From NCBI RefSeq assembly GCF_003387155.1, contig NZ_QUMT01000006.1, positions 62,001-126,000 on the forward strand: a stretch of 64,000 nucleotides of DNA, in the 5' to 3' direction. Made by a program: the position numbers and the translations under genes. The DNA comes from Roseateles depolymerans (lineage in GTDB: Bacteria; Pseudomonadota; Gammaproteobacteria; Burkholderiales; Burkholderiaceae_C). This document shows positions 33,022 to 41,742 of the stretch, piece after piece; position 1 is the first letter of the stretch, and each line of letters opens with the position of its first letter. Below the pieces are notes generated by a model, which saw only the letters and a program-made list of their open reading frames with translations, was not told the origin of the DNA and made no database searches.

Positions 33022-34122
33022 ATGGCGTCGGCCGACACGGCGCGCGAAACTGGACCGCGTTCGCCCTTCAGCGCGTCCATCGTCAGCCGGGCTGCGGATC
33101 TGAGTCTGGACAAGCGCCACGATTTCGTGGACCGACTCCGGGACCCGCTTCAACGCTTCGCTCCCGATGTCACCTTGACACTCGTGACGCTGATGCGAGA
33201 AGCCGCGTCGTCCTACCCGTCCGTCATCCACTGGCCTTGGGTGGTCTGGTGCGAACCCGGCCAGCCCATCCAGACGCCTGACCCACAGCGGGCGCACTGC
33301 GTGCTGCTAATGCCAGCCTTCACGAACACGGGATGGGAGTTGCACGCCGCCCTCGCCTCTGAGCTCGGGGCCGGACAGGCCACATTGCCTGCGCATCTGC
33401 CGCCTTACTGTCGGTATGACTGCCGCTCGCACGACATCTTTGACGTGATCATGCAGACCTTGCAGCGCGCGGATCCGGAGCGGCGGTTCCTCAGCAGTCG
33501 CGATCTGAGTGAGCTTGCATCGCCCCCCGGCCTGCCCCTTCGCCGAGCACTCGCGCAATGGTTGGAGACGCTCCCGACGATCAGGCGGCCCGTGCCTTGT
33601 CGTCCACAAGCCGCAATGTTGGCGCTCCAGGCTCGACCCAATGATCAGGGCCATTGGGACGGGACCATCGCACACCCTTCTCCGCTGGGGGTGTCGCTCC
33701 CCCCGCCAGGCCTGTTTTCGCTCGGTGATGACATGCCAATGGGCCCCTGGAGCGGTTGGCAAATGCCCTCGCAGCCGAATATGCAAGGACAGCGTGCCCA
33801 GGCCATGCAGGGCCCGGCCTCTCTCCGGTTCAATGGCCTGACCATTGACCTCGTCAAGCAGGAAGTACTGGTCGGGACGCGCCCAGTGGCCCTGACCAAC
33901 ACGGAATACAGCATTTTGCTCACCCTGGCACAAATGCCGGGACGGGGGGTGAGTCGTCAAGCGCTGAAAGGACTGTTAACCGGCTGCAAACTGGCGCTTG
34001 GCGAGCGCGCGGTGGATCAGCACATCGTGCGAATACGCAGAAAGCTGATGGAAGCGAATCCCGACCACGACTGGATCGGAACCCATCGGGGAAACGGCTA
34101 CGTGTTCGTAGACCGCGCTTGA
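33022..34122 (+). CDS. Receiver-less winged-helix regulator, paralog 2
   Basis: A 366-residue protein homologous to the gene at 30908 along its whole length. The N-terminal domain repeats the blocks LTLMREAASS, WPWVVWCEPGQ, AHCVLLMP, TGWELHAAL and CRSHDIFDVIMQTL. The linker is different (Gly/Met/Trp/Pro-rich, no 9-bp repeat). The C-terminal winged helix reads LRFNGLTIDLVKQEVLVGT and ends GNGYVFVDRA, and is even closer than paralog 1 to the DNA-binding half of the response regulator at 36063. No receiver or membrane segment is present. Probably a DNA-binding regulator of unknown signal. Confidence 0.85.
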   Translation: MASADTARETGPRSPFSASIVSRAADLSLDKRHDFVDRLRDPLQRFAPDVTLTLVTLMREAASSYPSVIHWPWVVWCEPGQPIQTPDPQRAHCVLLMPAFTNTGWELHAALASELGAGQATLPAHLPPYCRYDCRSHDIFDVIMQTLQRADPERRFLSSRDLSELASPPGLPLRRALAQWLETLPTIRRPVPCRPQAAMLALQARPNDQGHWDGTIAHPSPLGVSLPPPGLFSLGDDMPMGPWSGWQMPSQPNMQGQRAQAMQGPASLRFNGLTIDLVKQEVLVGTRPVALTNTEYSILLTLAQMPGRGVSRQALKGLLTGCKLALGERAVDQHIVRIRRKLMEANPDHDWIGTHRGNGYVFVDRA

Positions 34123-34132
34123 CCGCACTCCT

Positions 34133-35014
34133 TCAAGCGTCCAGCCCGCTGGATGCTCGCCCTCCCGTGGACTCCCCCGGCGGCCTCGCGAGCATCCTCA
34201 ACCGCTCTCCCCACTGAGGCTCCTGCAGGAGCCTGTGCCCCAACTGCACCCATCCCAGGGTCGCAATCCTGAGCGGGTTGTACGTGGTCACTGGCTCGGT
34301 CAGTCCGTACCGAATGGACACTTCGGGCCGCTCCTCCACGAAAGTCCCGAACAGCCGGTCGAAGACGATCAGCACCCCACCGTAGTTGCAGTCCAGATAT
34401 TCCGGATTTGACCCGTGGTGTACACGGTGATGGGAGGGTGTGTTGAACACCCACTCCAGCGGCCCGAGCTTGGGGATCCACGCTGCATGCAGCCAGAACT
34501 GGTAGAGCAGATTCGTCGCCAATGCCGCCAGCACCGCCTGCGGAGGAAACCCCAGCCACACCAGCGGCGCAAAGAACAGTCCGGTCCCGGTGAGCTTGCC
34601 GGTCCACCCCAAGCGCAGGGCCGTGCCCAGCGTCAGCTGGTTGGGTGAATGGTGGACGCAATGCGTCGCCCAGAACCAGGCCATCCGATGTGCGGCCCGG
34701 TGGTACCAGTAATAGCAAAACTCCTGCCCGATGAAGAGGATCGCGAAGGCCACCGGCGTTGTCAGCGCCAAGTCGCCTCGGCGGTGCGCATACACCCAGG
34801 CAAGCGCCGGCACCGTGATCGACAGTCCGAGTGCGTCCACGATCCGGCGGCCCACCACGTCCCCCATCGAGGCCGCGAACGCCTGCCAGTCATAGCCCTT
34901 TCGCAGCAGCGTCATGACGACGCCTTCCAGCACCGCCAGCGCGATGGCCGCCACCAGGAACCACAACAGCCAGGGACCCGCCTCGGACGGCAGCACGAGG
35001 TGGGCGACAGTCAT
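34133..35014 (-). CDS. Sterol desaturase / fatty acid hydroxylase superfamily protein
   Basis: A 293-residue inner-membrane di-iron enzyme. Several hydrophobic segments (WLLWFLVAAIALAVLEGVVM; VAFAILFIGQEFCYYWYH) surround three His boxes: HRAAH, HCVHH and HHRVHH. These ligate the di-iron centre of the fatty-acid hydroxylase superfamily, which hydroxylates or desaturates lipid chains. The lipid substrate is not known. Its ATG overlaps the stop of the preceding Cys-rich gene by 4 bases, so it is translationally coupled and is the last gene of a three-gene operon. Confidence 0.9.
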   Translation of the reverse strand: MTVAHLVLPSEAGPWLLWFLVAAIALAVLEGVVMTLLRKGYDWQAFAASMGDVVGRRIVDALGLSITVPALAWVYAHRRGDLALTTPVAFAILFIGQEFCYYWYHRAAHRMAWFWATHCVHHSPNQLTLGTALRLGWTGKLTGTGLFFAPLVWLGFPPQAVLAALATNLLYQFWLHAAWIPKLGPLEWVFNTPSHHRVHHGSNPEYLDCNYGGVLIVFDRLFGTFVEERPEVSIRYGLTEPVTTYNPLRIATLGWVQLGHRLLQEPQWGERLRMLARPPGESTGGRASSGLDA

Positions 35015-35406
35015 GATCCGGCCGTCTCCGACTTGCCGGATTTGTCCGCCTTGCACTGGCTCAGCTCGGCCGCATGCGCCTTGAGACATGCCCGGTGCTT
35101 GTCGGCGTCACCGCCTTCGGCACCACACAGTTCCCTGGCCTTGGCGGCACAGTCCTTCGCTTCGCTCAGCGCGGACTTGCATCCGTCACTCAACTCGGAC
35201 TCATGCTGCTTGAGGCAGGCCAGGCCACGACCTTCCCCGGGCTTCACACCGTCGCAGAGCTTCTTGTAGTCGGCCCGGCAGGCCTGCGCGGCCTGCTTGC
35301 CCATCGGCCCGGTCACTGCGTCCCGCGCCTGGGCGGACCAGGACATCGCGAACAGCGCCGCCGCCATCGTCAGCGCCAGCAAGGGGCGCATCATCATGAA
35401 GGTCAT
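35011..35406 (-). CDS. Secreted cysteine-rich repeat protein
   Basis: A 131-residue exported protein. The signal peptide is MRPLLALTMAAALFAMSWSAQA. The mature part has two units of the cysteine-rich (GLG1-type) repeat: ACRADYKKLCDGVKPG with CLKQHESELSDGCKSAL, then CAAKARELCG with CLKAHAAELSQCK. The eight Cys probably form disulfides in the periplasm. The ATG at 35406 has GGAG about 9 bases upstream. It is the middle gene of the operon, overlapping the desaturase start. Confidence 0.85.
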   Translation of the reverse strand: MTFMMMRPLLALTMAAALFAMSWSAQARDAVTGPMGKQAAQACRADYKKLCDGVKPGEGRGLACLKQHESELSDGCKSALSEAKDCAAKARELCGAEGGDADKHRACLKAHAAELSQCKADKSGKSETAGS

Positions 35407-35469
35407 GATCGGAATCTCCGAGTATGGATGGATGAACGAATGGATGGATAAAGGCGAAGCCCCGCGCCA

Positions 35470-35802
35470 TCAAGGCTCGTTGCGGCGGTGAAGGGCCGTC
35501 GCGGGGCGCGGCGTCGTGCGTGTCGTGGTGCGCGTTGCCGTCTGTCCGTTCGGTCCGGTCACTGTCGCGGTCGTTGCTTCGGGGGAGCGGTCCACCACCC
35601 GGCTGGCCGTCTTGCCATTGGGGCCGGTCGTGCTGGAGGACACGTCCCCGTGGTCGCGCGTCACCTGGCGCGACAGGGTCTTGCCTTGCGCGCCGGTCAC
35701 GGTCGTCTGGCGGCTGCGGGCCTCGGCCGGCGATGTGATCACCAGGGTTGCCGCCACCACGGTGGTCGTGGCCATCAGGGTCATGAGTTGGGTCATGGTC
35801 AT
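35470..35802 (-). CDS. Secreted TGPNGQT-repeat protein of unknown function
   Basis: A 110-residue exported protein from the ATG at 35802 (AGGA 7 bases upstream). The signal peptide ends at SPAEA. The mature part is built from imperfect repeats around TVTGAQGKTLSRQV, STTGPNGKTASRVV and TVTGPNGQTATRTT, with alternating Arg/Thr. No family function is known to me. It is the first gene of the minus-strand operon with the Cys-rich protein and the desaturase, and is divergent from the two-component system. Confidence 0.8.
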   Translation of the reverse strand: MTMTQLMTLMATTTVVAATLVITSPAEARSRQTTVTGAQGKTLSRQVTRDHGDVSSSTTGPNGKTASRVVDRSPEATTATVTGPNGQTATRTTTRTTPRPATALHRRNEP

Positions 35803-36012
35803 GTTGAGTCCTTTGCTGGGTTCGTTGGCCATCGCGGACGAGGCCAGTGATGAGATCGAGAACACCCTGCGCCGGGGGGCATCACGGCGCGGCACCTGGG
35901 CCGCCGGTCCCGAAGGCCGATCTGCCCTGACGCTCCCGCCTGCTGCATCCGTCGCCTCCATTGAACGTCGTCCGCTGCCGGCCGTTGCCCACGCCACACG
36001 ACGAATTGCGAC

Positions 36013-36026
36013 AACATTGCAATGTT
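36013..36026. promoter_or_regulatory. Perfect 14-bp palindrome upstream of the response regulator
   Basis: AACATTGCAATGTT is a perfect inverted repeat 36 bases before the response-regulator ATG, in the 260-bp divergent region shared with the TGPNGQT-repeat operon. It is a candidate regulator site, for example for autoregulation. Confidence 0.45.
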
Positions 36027-36062
36027 TCCGTCACCCACCCAGCACCCCTCTAGACTCGCGAC

Positions 36063-36755
36063 ATGAGCAAACCCCGCGTGCTGATCGTTGACGACGACAC
36101 CGAACTCTCGGACATGGTGGCCGAGCTTCTGGTGCGCGAAGGATGGGAAGTGCTGACCACGCTGACCGGCGGCGACGGCGAACGTTCGCTGCGCCAATGG
36201 CAACCCGAAGTGGTGCTGCTGGACGTGATGCTGCCGGACGCCAACGGTTTTGACCTGTGCCGCCGTTGGCGGGCGGACCATGCCACGCTGGGGCTGATCA
36301 TGCTGACCGCCCGCGGCGAGCCCATGGACCGGGTGCTGGGCCTGGAGATCGGTGCGGACGACTATCTTGCCAAGCCGTTCGAACCCCGCGAACTGGTGGC
36401 CCGCGTGCGCGCCCTCCTCCGCCGCCAGGCACCGGGCCGCGCGGAAGGCAGCACGCAGTTGCGTTTCGAGGGCCTGACCATCGACCTGCTCAAACGCGAG
36501 GTCCTGGCCGGCACGCAGTCGGTGGCCCTGACCGGCGTGGAATACAAGCTGCTCGTGACACTGGCGCGTGCGCCGGGTCAGGCGCTGGACCGGGACGCCC
36601 TGAGCGACGCGGTGCAAAGCGGTGGCTACCGACCGCTGGACCGCACGGTGGACGTGCAGATCGCACGCCTGCGCCGCAAGCTGGCGGAAGCCGCGCCAGG
36701 CCGGGACTGGATCGACACGGTGCGTGGCGAGGGTTATGTCTTTGTGGCCCGCTAG
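36063..36755 (+). CDS. OmpR-family response regulator
   Basis: A 230-residue regulator. Receiver (1-120): acidic pocket VDDDTE, phospho-acceptor Asp54 in VVLLDVMLPD, switch Thr in MLTARGE and Lys in LAKPFEP. DNA-binding winged helix (about 130-228): LRFEGLTIDLLKREVLAGT and WIDTVRGEGYVFVAR. The kinase gene begins 20 bases inside its 3' end. Its DNA-binding domain is strikingly like those of the receiver-less paralogs at 30908 and 33022. Confidence 0.95.
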   Translation: MSKPRVLIVDDDTELSDMVAELLVREGWEVLTTLTGGDGERSLRQWQPEVVLLDVMLPDANGFDLCRRWRADHATLGLIMLTARGEPMDRVLGLEIGADDYLAKPFEPRELVARVRALLRRQAPGRAEGSTQLRFEGLTIDLLKREVLAGTQSVALTGVEYKLLVTLARAPGQALDRDALSDAVQSGGYRPLDRTVDVQIARLRRKLAEAAPGRDWIDTVRGEGYVFVAR

Positions 36756-38121
36756 CTGGCGGCGCGCCAGTCTCTTCCGCCGGCTGCTGCTGGCACAGCT
36801 CGGTCTGGCGCTCGGACTGGCGGTGGTGATCGGACTGCTGTTCTACGTCGAGCGCAATGTGACCGTGGCCACCTTGTTCGCCGACCTCTGGGCCCCCCGA
36901 CTGGCCCAGGCGGCGGGACTATCGACCGCGCAGGACGGCACACCGTCGGGCTCGCTGTCGCCATCGTCGCCATCATCCTCAGCGCTATCGCCCTCGCCGC
37001 TCCTCTCGAGCGTGCTGGTACGCGACGCCCCACCCGATTCCGCCCGCCGCACGTCCTACTTCGCCCCGCGATTCGTGGCACTGCGCCAGGTGCTGCGCAA
37101 TCACGGCGTTCCGGCCTCGCAGATCCGTCTGGAGCTGGGCCGCCACGAGCCGCGCATCTGGCTGCAGGTGGAGCGGCCCGCCGCCAGTCCGGTGTGGTTA
37201 GGAGTGCCCGGTCGCATGGTGGCGCCGGAGTGGTCGGGACGGGCGCTGCTGGCCCTGGTGTTGTGCCTGGCGCTGGTGCTGGGCCTGAGCGGATGGACGG
37301 CCCGCCGACTGGCCCAGCCGCTGGTGCAGCTTCGGCAGCGGCTGCAGGCGCAGCAGCCCGGCGCGACGGACGCGTCGCCCCCATTGCCTCTGCGCAATGC
37401 GCCTCCCGAGGTGACCGCGATCGACGCGGCCTACAGTGAACTGCTGGCTCGCTGGCAGCAGCATGAACGCGAGCGTGCGCTGCTGCTGGCCGGCGTCTCG
37501 CACGATCTGCGCAGCCCGCTGGGACGCATCCGCATGGCGGCGGAACTGCTGCCCGACGAGCCGGGCATCGACCGGCGCAAGGCAGTCGTGATCCGCAATG
37601 TGGGCGAGGCGGATCGCTTGATTGAGAGCTTTCTGGACTTTGTCCGCTCCGGGGAACTTCCCTGCCAAGACACGGTGGACCTGGCCGATGCAGCGCGGGC
37701 CGTGGTGCAGGCCTTCGAGCAGGCCCCGGAGCAACTGCGGCTGGAAGCGCCCGCGCATTTGTGGCTGCCCCGGGCCAATCGCCTGCTCGTGGAACGTCTG
37801 GTGGCCAATCTGGTGGACAACGCACTCAAGCATGGACGGCCGCCGGTGCGGGTGAGCCTCGACAGGGATGCGGAGGGCGGCCTGAGGCTGGCCGTCGAAG
37901 ACGCCGGTGACGGACTGGACCCGCATCAGCTGGAGGCGCTTCAAGAGGCGTTCCGCCGTGGCGACAGTGCCCGCACGCAGGCTGGCAGTGGGCTGGGCTT
38001 GGCCATCGTGCGGCAAGTGGTGACGCGCATGCGGGGCCAACTGCGCTTTGAGCGGGAAGCAGATCGCCAGCGCGTGGTGGTGGCGTGGCCGGCCGACGTC
38101 CCGGAGGACACGGCGCGATAG
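36736..38121 (+). CDS. Sensor histidine kinase (EnvZ-like)
   Basis: A 461-residue inner-membrane kinase. Helix 1 is LLLAQLGLALGLAVVIGLLFYV; the periplasmic loop contains an unusual Ser/Pro-rich insert (about residues 75-95); helix 2 is ALLALVLCLALVLGLSGW, followed by a HAMP region. The phospho-acceptor is His256 in LLAGVSHDLRSPLGRIRMA. The ATP-binding domain has the N box LVANLVDNALKHG, G1 DAGDGLD and G2 GSGLGLAIV. I chose the ATG at 36736, overlapping the regulator gene by 20 bases; translational coupling is likely. The stimulus is unknown. Confidence 0.92.
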   Translation: MSLWPASWRRASLFRRLLLAQLGLALGLAVVIGLLFYVERNVTVATLFADLWAPRLAQAAGLSTAQDGTPSGSLSPSSPSSSALSPSPLLSSVLVRDAPPDSARRTSYFAPRFVALRQVLRNHGVPASQIRLELGRHEPRIWLQVERPAASPVWLGVPGRMVAPEWSGRALLALVLCLALVLGLSGWTARRLAQPLVQLRQRLQAQQPGATDASPPLPLRNAPPEVTAIDAAYSELLARWQQHERERALLLAGVSHDLRSPLGRIRMAAELLPDEPGIDRRKAVVIRNVGEADRLIESFLDFVRSGELPCQDTVDLADAARAVVQAFEQAPEQLRLEAPAHLWLPRANRLLVERLVANLVDNALKHGRPPVRVSLDRDAEGGLRLAVEDAGDGLDPHQLEALQEAFRRGDSARTQAGSGLGLAIVRQVVTRMRGQLRFEREADRQRVVVAWPADVPEDTAR

Positions 38122-38141
38122 TGGCGTTGCCGTGACGCCGG

Positions 38142-38207
38142 CGGGCATTCCCGGGCGTTCCCGGTCAATCCCGGGCCTTGCCGGGCATTGCCGGGCATTG
38201 CCGGGCG
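38142..38207. repeat. 10-bp tandem repeat after the kinase gene
   Basis: Six and a half units of CGGGCATTGC-type sequence (CGGGCATTCC, CGGGCGTTCC, CGGTCAATCC, CGGGCCTTGC, CGGGCATTGC twice, then CGGGCG). It begins 20 bases beyond the kinase stop. Confidence 0.85.
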
Positions 38208-38256
38208 CCTTCAGGCCCCTCCAATGGACGATGCCCCGCCGGCGCCCCTGCGGCAT

Positions 38257-38303
38257 CCTCCTCCTACAATCCGCGCCGCTCGTGGTCTTCGTCCCGGAGG
38301 CTG
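38257..38303. repeat. 47-bp repeat, copy B (partner at 32722-32768)
   Basis: Matches copy A at 46 of 47 positions and contains TACAAT (38265-38270). Here it precedes the isomerase gene by 25 bases and probably serves as its promoter and leader. Confidence 0.8.
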
Positions 38304-38328
38304 CAGTCCCCCCACCCCAGGAGCCCGC

Positions 38329-38931
38329 ATGGCCGCCCCGATCGACTTCTATTTCGACTTCGCCTCGCCCTACGGCTACATCGCCTCGCAAACCATCGAT
38401 GAGCTGGCCCAGCGCCACGGCCGATCGGTGAACTGGCATGCCATCGTCTTGGACGCGAATTTTCAGTCGCTCGAACGCATCCGCATTCCCACCAGCGTCA
38501 TGCGCAGTGACTACATCCGCCGCGACGTGGAGCGGCTGGCCGCGTTTTCCGGCGTGGACTACAAGACGCCATCGTCGCTCGGCCTGCACACTGAAATGGC
38601 GGCCCGCCTTTTCCACTGGTTCAATGACCGCGACCCGGAACAGGGCCGCTGCTTCGCGCGAGCGGCCTACCGGGCCTATTTCGTGGAAGACCGCAACATT
38701 GCCCAGCTCGAGACGCTGCAGGACCTGTGTGCTGCGCAGAAGATGGACGCGGCGGAGCTGCAGCATCTGGTCAACGACAGCGCCAACCGCGCCCGCCTGA
38801 AGGCCGAGATCGACCTGGCCGAGTCGCGCGGGGTGTTCGGCTCACCGTTCTTCATCGTGGAAGGCGAGCGTTTCTGGGGCAACGACCGGCTGCCCCAGCT
38901 GGAACGCTGGTTGGCGCAAGGGCCTTATTGA
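38329..38931 (+). CDS. 2-hydroxychromene-2-carboxylate isomerase-like (DsbA fold)
   Basis: A 200-residue thioredoxin-like protein. It starts MAAPIDFYFDFASPYGYIAS, where the Ser-Pro replaces the CxxC of DsbA, as in kappa-class GST/NahD isomerases. The helical insert and the ESRGVFGSPFFIVEGERFWGNDRL end are typical. NahD isomerises a naphthalene-degradation intermediate using glutathione, but no aromatic-degradation genes are nearby, so the true substrate is open. The ATG has CAGGAG 5 bases upstream. Confidence 0.88.
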   Translation: MAAPIDFYFDFASPYGYIASQTIDELAQRHGRSVNWHAIVLDANFQSLERIRIPTSVMRSDYIRRDVERLAAFSGVDYKTPSSLGLHTEMAARLFHWFNDRDPEQGRCFARAAYRAYFVEDRNIAQLETLQDLCAAQKMDAAELQHLVNDSANRARLKAEIDLAESRGVFGSPFFIVEGERFWGNDRLPQLERWLAQGPY

Positions 38932-38939
38932 GCGTCCAT

Positions 38940-39185
38940 TCAGCGGCGTGGCGGTCCCCAGTGGCCGTCCACCCAGGTGCGGCGCCCTTCGCGCCATTCC
39001 CAGCAGCCGTCGATCCACACATAGCCCACCGCTGGCGGGCCTGCCACCGCAGGCCCATAGCCCTCGCTGTAGCCGTAACCGCCGCCCCCGCGATAGTGCC
39101 GGGGCGGCACCACGATGCACCCGCTCAGGGCCGAGGCCAGCAGCGCGGCTGCGCTCGCACCCACCATCAGACGAATTGCTCGCAT
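38940..39185 (-). CDS. Small lipoprotein with Tyr/Trp-Gly-rich C-terminus
   Basis: An 81-residue protein from the ATG at 39185 (GGAG 7 bases upstream). The signal ends in the lipobox LSGC, so it should be lipidated. After a Gly/Tyr-rich stretch comes YVWIDGCWEWREGRRTWVDG, similar to the YXWGXW motif of a widespread group of small outer-membrane-associated lipoproteins. Function unknown. It converges with the isomerase gene, 8 bases apart. Confidence 0.8.
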   Translation of the reverse strand: MRAIRLMVGASAAALLASALSGCIVVPPRHYRGGGGYGYSEGYGPAVAGPPAVGYVWIDGCWEWREGRRTWVDGHWGPPRR

Positions 39186-39342
39186 GTCAGTTCTCCAAGG
39201 CTGTCGCCTTGTGGAGTCCAACGCATCGGCAGGCTGTCCCGATGACCGCTGCGGCTCGTCATTACCTGATGGACACGCAGTAACCAGACGTTGCATCCAG
39301 CCCATGCAGCGAGGCACCGACACCCAAGCCTGAGCCGTCGCC

Positions 39343-41742
39343 TCAGCTCACCTGCTTGAACGCCATCACCGCCTGATTGCGCAACGTGCGCAGCAGCGCC
39401 AGTTGCTTTTCATCCAGCACCACCGAGCCAGCCTCGGCCTTGTCCGCATAGATCATGGCGAACGGTGCGCCGCGCAGCGCCATCGGCAGGATCAGGAAGC
39501 TGTGCGCCTTCGCCCCGTTGAGGAACCAGTGGGGCAGACGCTCCGCGATCCTCGGCTGCGATGCATCGGCAATCAGCGTGTCGGCGCCCTTGATGCAGAT
39601 CGCGCTGAAGAGATCCGGCTGCAAGCCCGGCATCACCCGCAGCGGCACCCGGAACAGCGGCACCACCGCCTCCACGCCGTCGCCCAGGCCGAAGCGGCCG
39701 GTGAGCGTCTCGGTCTTCGGGTCCCGCAGGCAGAAGATCACCCGCCGAAAGCCCAGGCCGCGGTACATGGTCTCCAGAATCATGCGCAGCACTTCATTGA
39801 GCTTGAAGCTCTCCACCATCGCATTGGTGATGTCCTGGATGCCGGCCGCCAGCACCGCGGAGGCTTCCTCCGGCGGAAGTCCTCCCCCGGGCATCTGCCC
39901 CTGCACGAGCGTGGCCTGCAGTTGATGCGGTGACAGCGTGTCCTCGAGCGACGGCGTCAACGGCGCCAGCAGGCGCTGCGCCGGCGAACTCTTGGGCAGC
40001 TGGATGTCCATGGCCTGCGCCAGCTGGGACAGCCGCTGGCGCGCCTGATCCGCCGCCTGCTCGATCGCCTTGGCCTCGACGCCCAGCGCCCGCGCATAAC
40101 GCTGCGCCATGGCGCGCACCTTGGCATAGGCTTCGGACGGGTCGCTGTTCAGGATCAGGTCGGCCACGTCATTGCTGGCGCGCGCCAGCCAGCGCATGCG
40201 GTCCGGGGAATGCTCCACCAGACGGGTCGGCGCCTCGCCGTCGGGCCGCACCATCGTCCGCTGCAGCGTGTCCGGGAAGCCCCACTGCCGCGCCACGCCC
40301 AGGCCCAGCGCTTCATAACTGAGGCCCAGCACCTGGGCGGAAGCGGCCGCCTCGCTGATGGGAGGCGCGGCCTTGTCGCCCATGCCCCGCTCCGGCCGCA
40401 CCAGGCGTCGCACCTGTTGCGCCTCTTCCGGCAGATAGAACTCCGACAGCAGGCGGCCCAGGCCCTGGAACATGGTGGTGAGGAAGGACTCTTCGTTCTC
40501 CCGCGGCACCAGGCACAGCTCCCGCGCCAGTGAACCGGCCATCAGCGACCGCAGGAACTCTTCCTTCAGCCGCTGCGCATGCTGCTTGTTCTCCATCCGC
40601 TCCAGCAGCACCAGCGACAGCGCCAGATTGCGAATGCCGCCAAACCCCACCAGCGCCACCGCCCGGGAGACGGTGCTGATGTGCCCCCCGCCGGCATGAC
40701 TGAACTGCACGGTATTGACCAGCCGCAGCAGCTTGTTGGTCAGCGCAACGTCCTTGAGGATTTCATTGGAGAGCGTCGTGAGGCTTTCGTTCTCCGACTG
40801 CGTCATGCGCTGGATGCGGGCCACCGAGTCCGCCATGGCGGGGAAGTCGCTGCGGTGTCGCATGCGGCGCAGCAGGAATTCCAGCGTGGCATTGCCGCCG
40901 TCACTCGCGGAGGTCGCCTCCGCCGCAGGATGCAGCCAAGCCGCCAGCGCATCATGAAACGCCTTGGCACTGGGCCAGCGCTGCGCCACATCCCGGGCCA
41001 GGCCGCGCAGCAGCACGGCGCGCAGCGCATCATCACTGTCCGGGCCCAGATCGGCCGGCGGCTCCAGCGACTGGTCCGCCACGCGTCGCACCGCCCGCCA
41101 GGGGTCCGGGTCGTAGTTCAGGCGCTGGCCGGACAGCATCTCCGTCAGCATCACCGCTGCGGCAAACACGTCCATCGCGGGCGAGGCCGGTTCTCCCCGC
41201 GCTGCTTCGGGGGACAGGTAACCCGGCGTGCCGACGATGCGGTTGCTCGGCGCCAGGCTGGCCGAGCCGCTCAGGCGCGCCGCGATGCCGAAGTCCATCA
41301 CGCGCGGACGGCCCTGCGTATCCAGCATGACATTGGACGGCTTGAGATCCCGGTGCACCACACCGGCCCCATGCGCCGCATGCAGCCCGTCCAGCACGCC
41401 CAGCATCAGGCCGACCGCATCCCGCGCCGGCAAGCGGCCGCGCTGACGCATGTGCTCGGCCAGCGTGCCGCCGGCCACGTATTCAAAGACCATGTAGGCC
41501 TGCCCGCCCTCCATGTTGGCCTCGAAGACCGGCACGATGCTCGGATGGGTCAGCCGGCTCACCGCCCGGGCCTCATGCAGCCAGGCATCCACACTGGCCC
41601 GGTCCACCGCCTGCGTCAGCACCTTCAGCGCCACCTCGCGGTCCAATCGAGGATCATGGGCCAGCCAGACCTGCGACTGGGCGCCGCGCCCCAGGCTGCG
41701 CAGCGGCTTGAAGCGCCCGACAGCGGGCGGCACAGGGGTCAT
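39343..41742 (-). CDS. Serine/threonine kinase with HDOD and GAF domains
   Basis: A 799-residue multidomain protein. Kinase (about 10-265): Gly loop LGRGAQSQVW, VALKVL Lys, HRDLKPSNVM and MDFG all intact, with GTPGYLSPE in the activation segment, so it should be active. HDOD (about 280-480): LLRLVNTVQFSHAG and AVALVGFGGIRNLALSLV, a degenerate HD-fold signalling module. C-terminal GAF-like domain (about 640-795). There is no transmembrane helix. It overlaps the upstream pseudokinase gene by 4 bases, so the two are made from one message and probably interact. Confidence 0.92.
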   Translation of the reverse strand: MTPVPPAVGRFKPLRSLGRGAQSQVWLAHDPRLDREVALKVLTQAVDRASVDAWLHEARAVSRLTHPSIVPVFEANMEGGQAYMVFEYVAGGTLAEHMRQRGRLPARDAVGLMLGVLDGLHAAHGAGVVHRDLKPSNVMLDTQGRPRVMDFGIAARLSGSASLAPSNRIVGTPGYLSPEAARGEPASPAMDVFAAAVMLTEMLSGQRLNYDPDPWRAVRRVADQSLEPPADLGPDSDDALRAVLLRGLARDVAQRWPSAKAFHDALAAWLHPAAEATSASDGGNATLEFLLRRMRHRSDFPAMADSVARIQRMTQSENESLTTLSNEILKDVALTNKLLRLVNTVQFSHAGGGHISTVSRAVALVGFGGIRNLALSLVLLERMENKQHAQRLKEEFLRSLMAGSLARELCLVPRENEESFLTTMFQGLGRLLSEFYLPEEAQQVRRLVRPERGMGDKAAPPISEAAASAQVLGLSYEALGLGVARQWGFPDTLQRTMVRPDGEAPTRLVEHSPDRMRWLARASNDVADLILNSDPSEAYAKVRAMAQRYARALGVEAKAIEQAADQARQRLSQLAQAMDIQLPKSSPAQRLLAPLTPSLEDTLSPHQLQATLVQGQMPGGGLPPEEASAVLAAGIQDITNAMVESFKLNEVLRMILETMYRGLGFRRVIFCLRDPKTETLTGRFGLGDGVEAVVPLFRVPLRVMPGLQPDLFSAICIKGADTLIADASQPRIAERLPHWFLNGAKAHSFLILPMALRGAPFAMIYADKAEAGSVVLDEKQLALLRTLRNQAVMAFKQVS

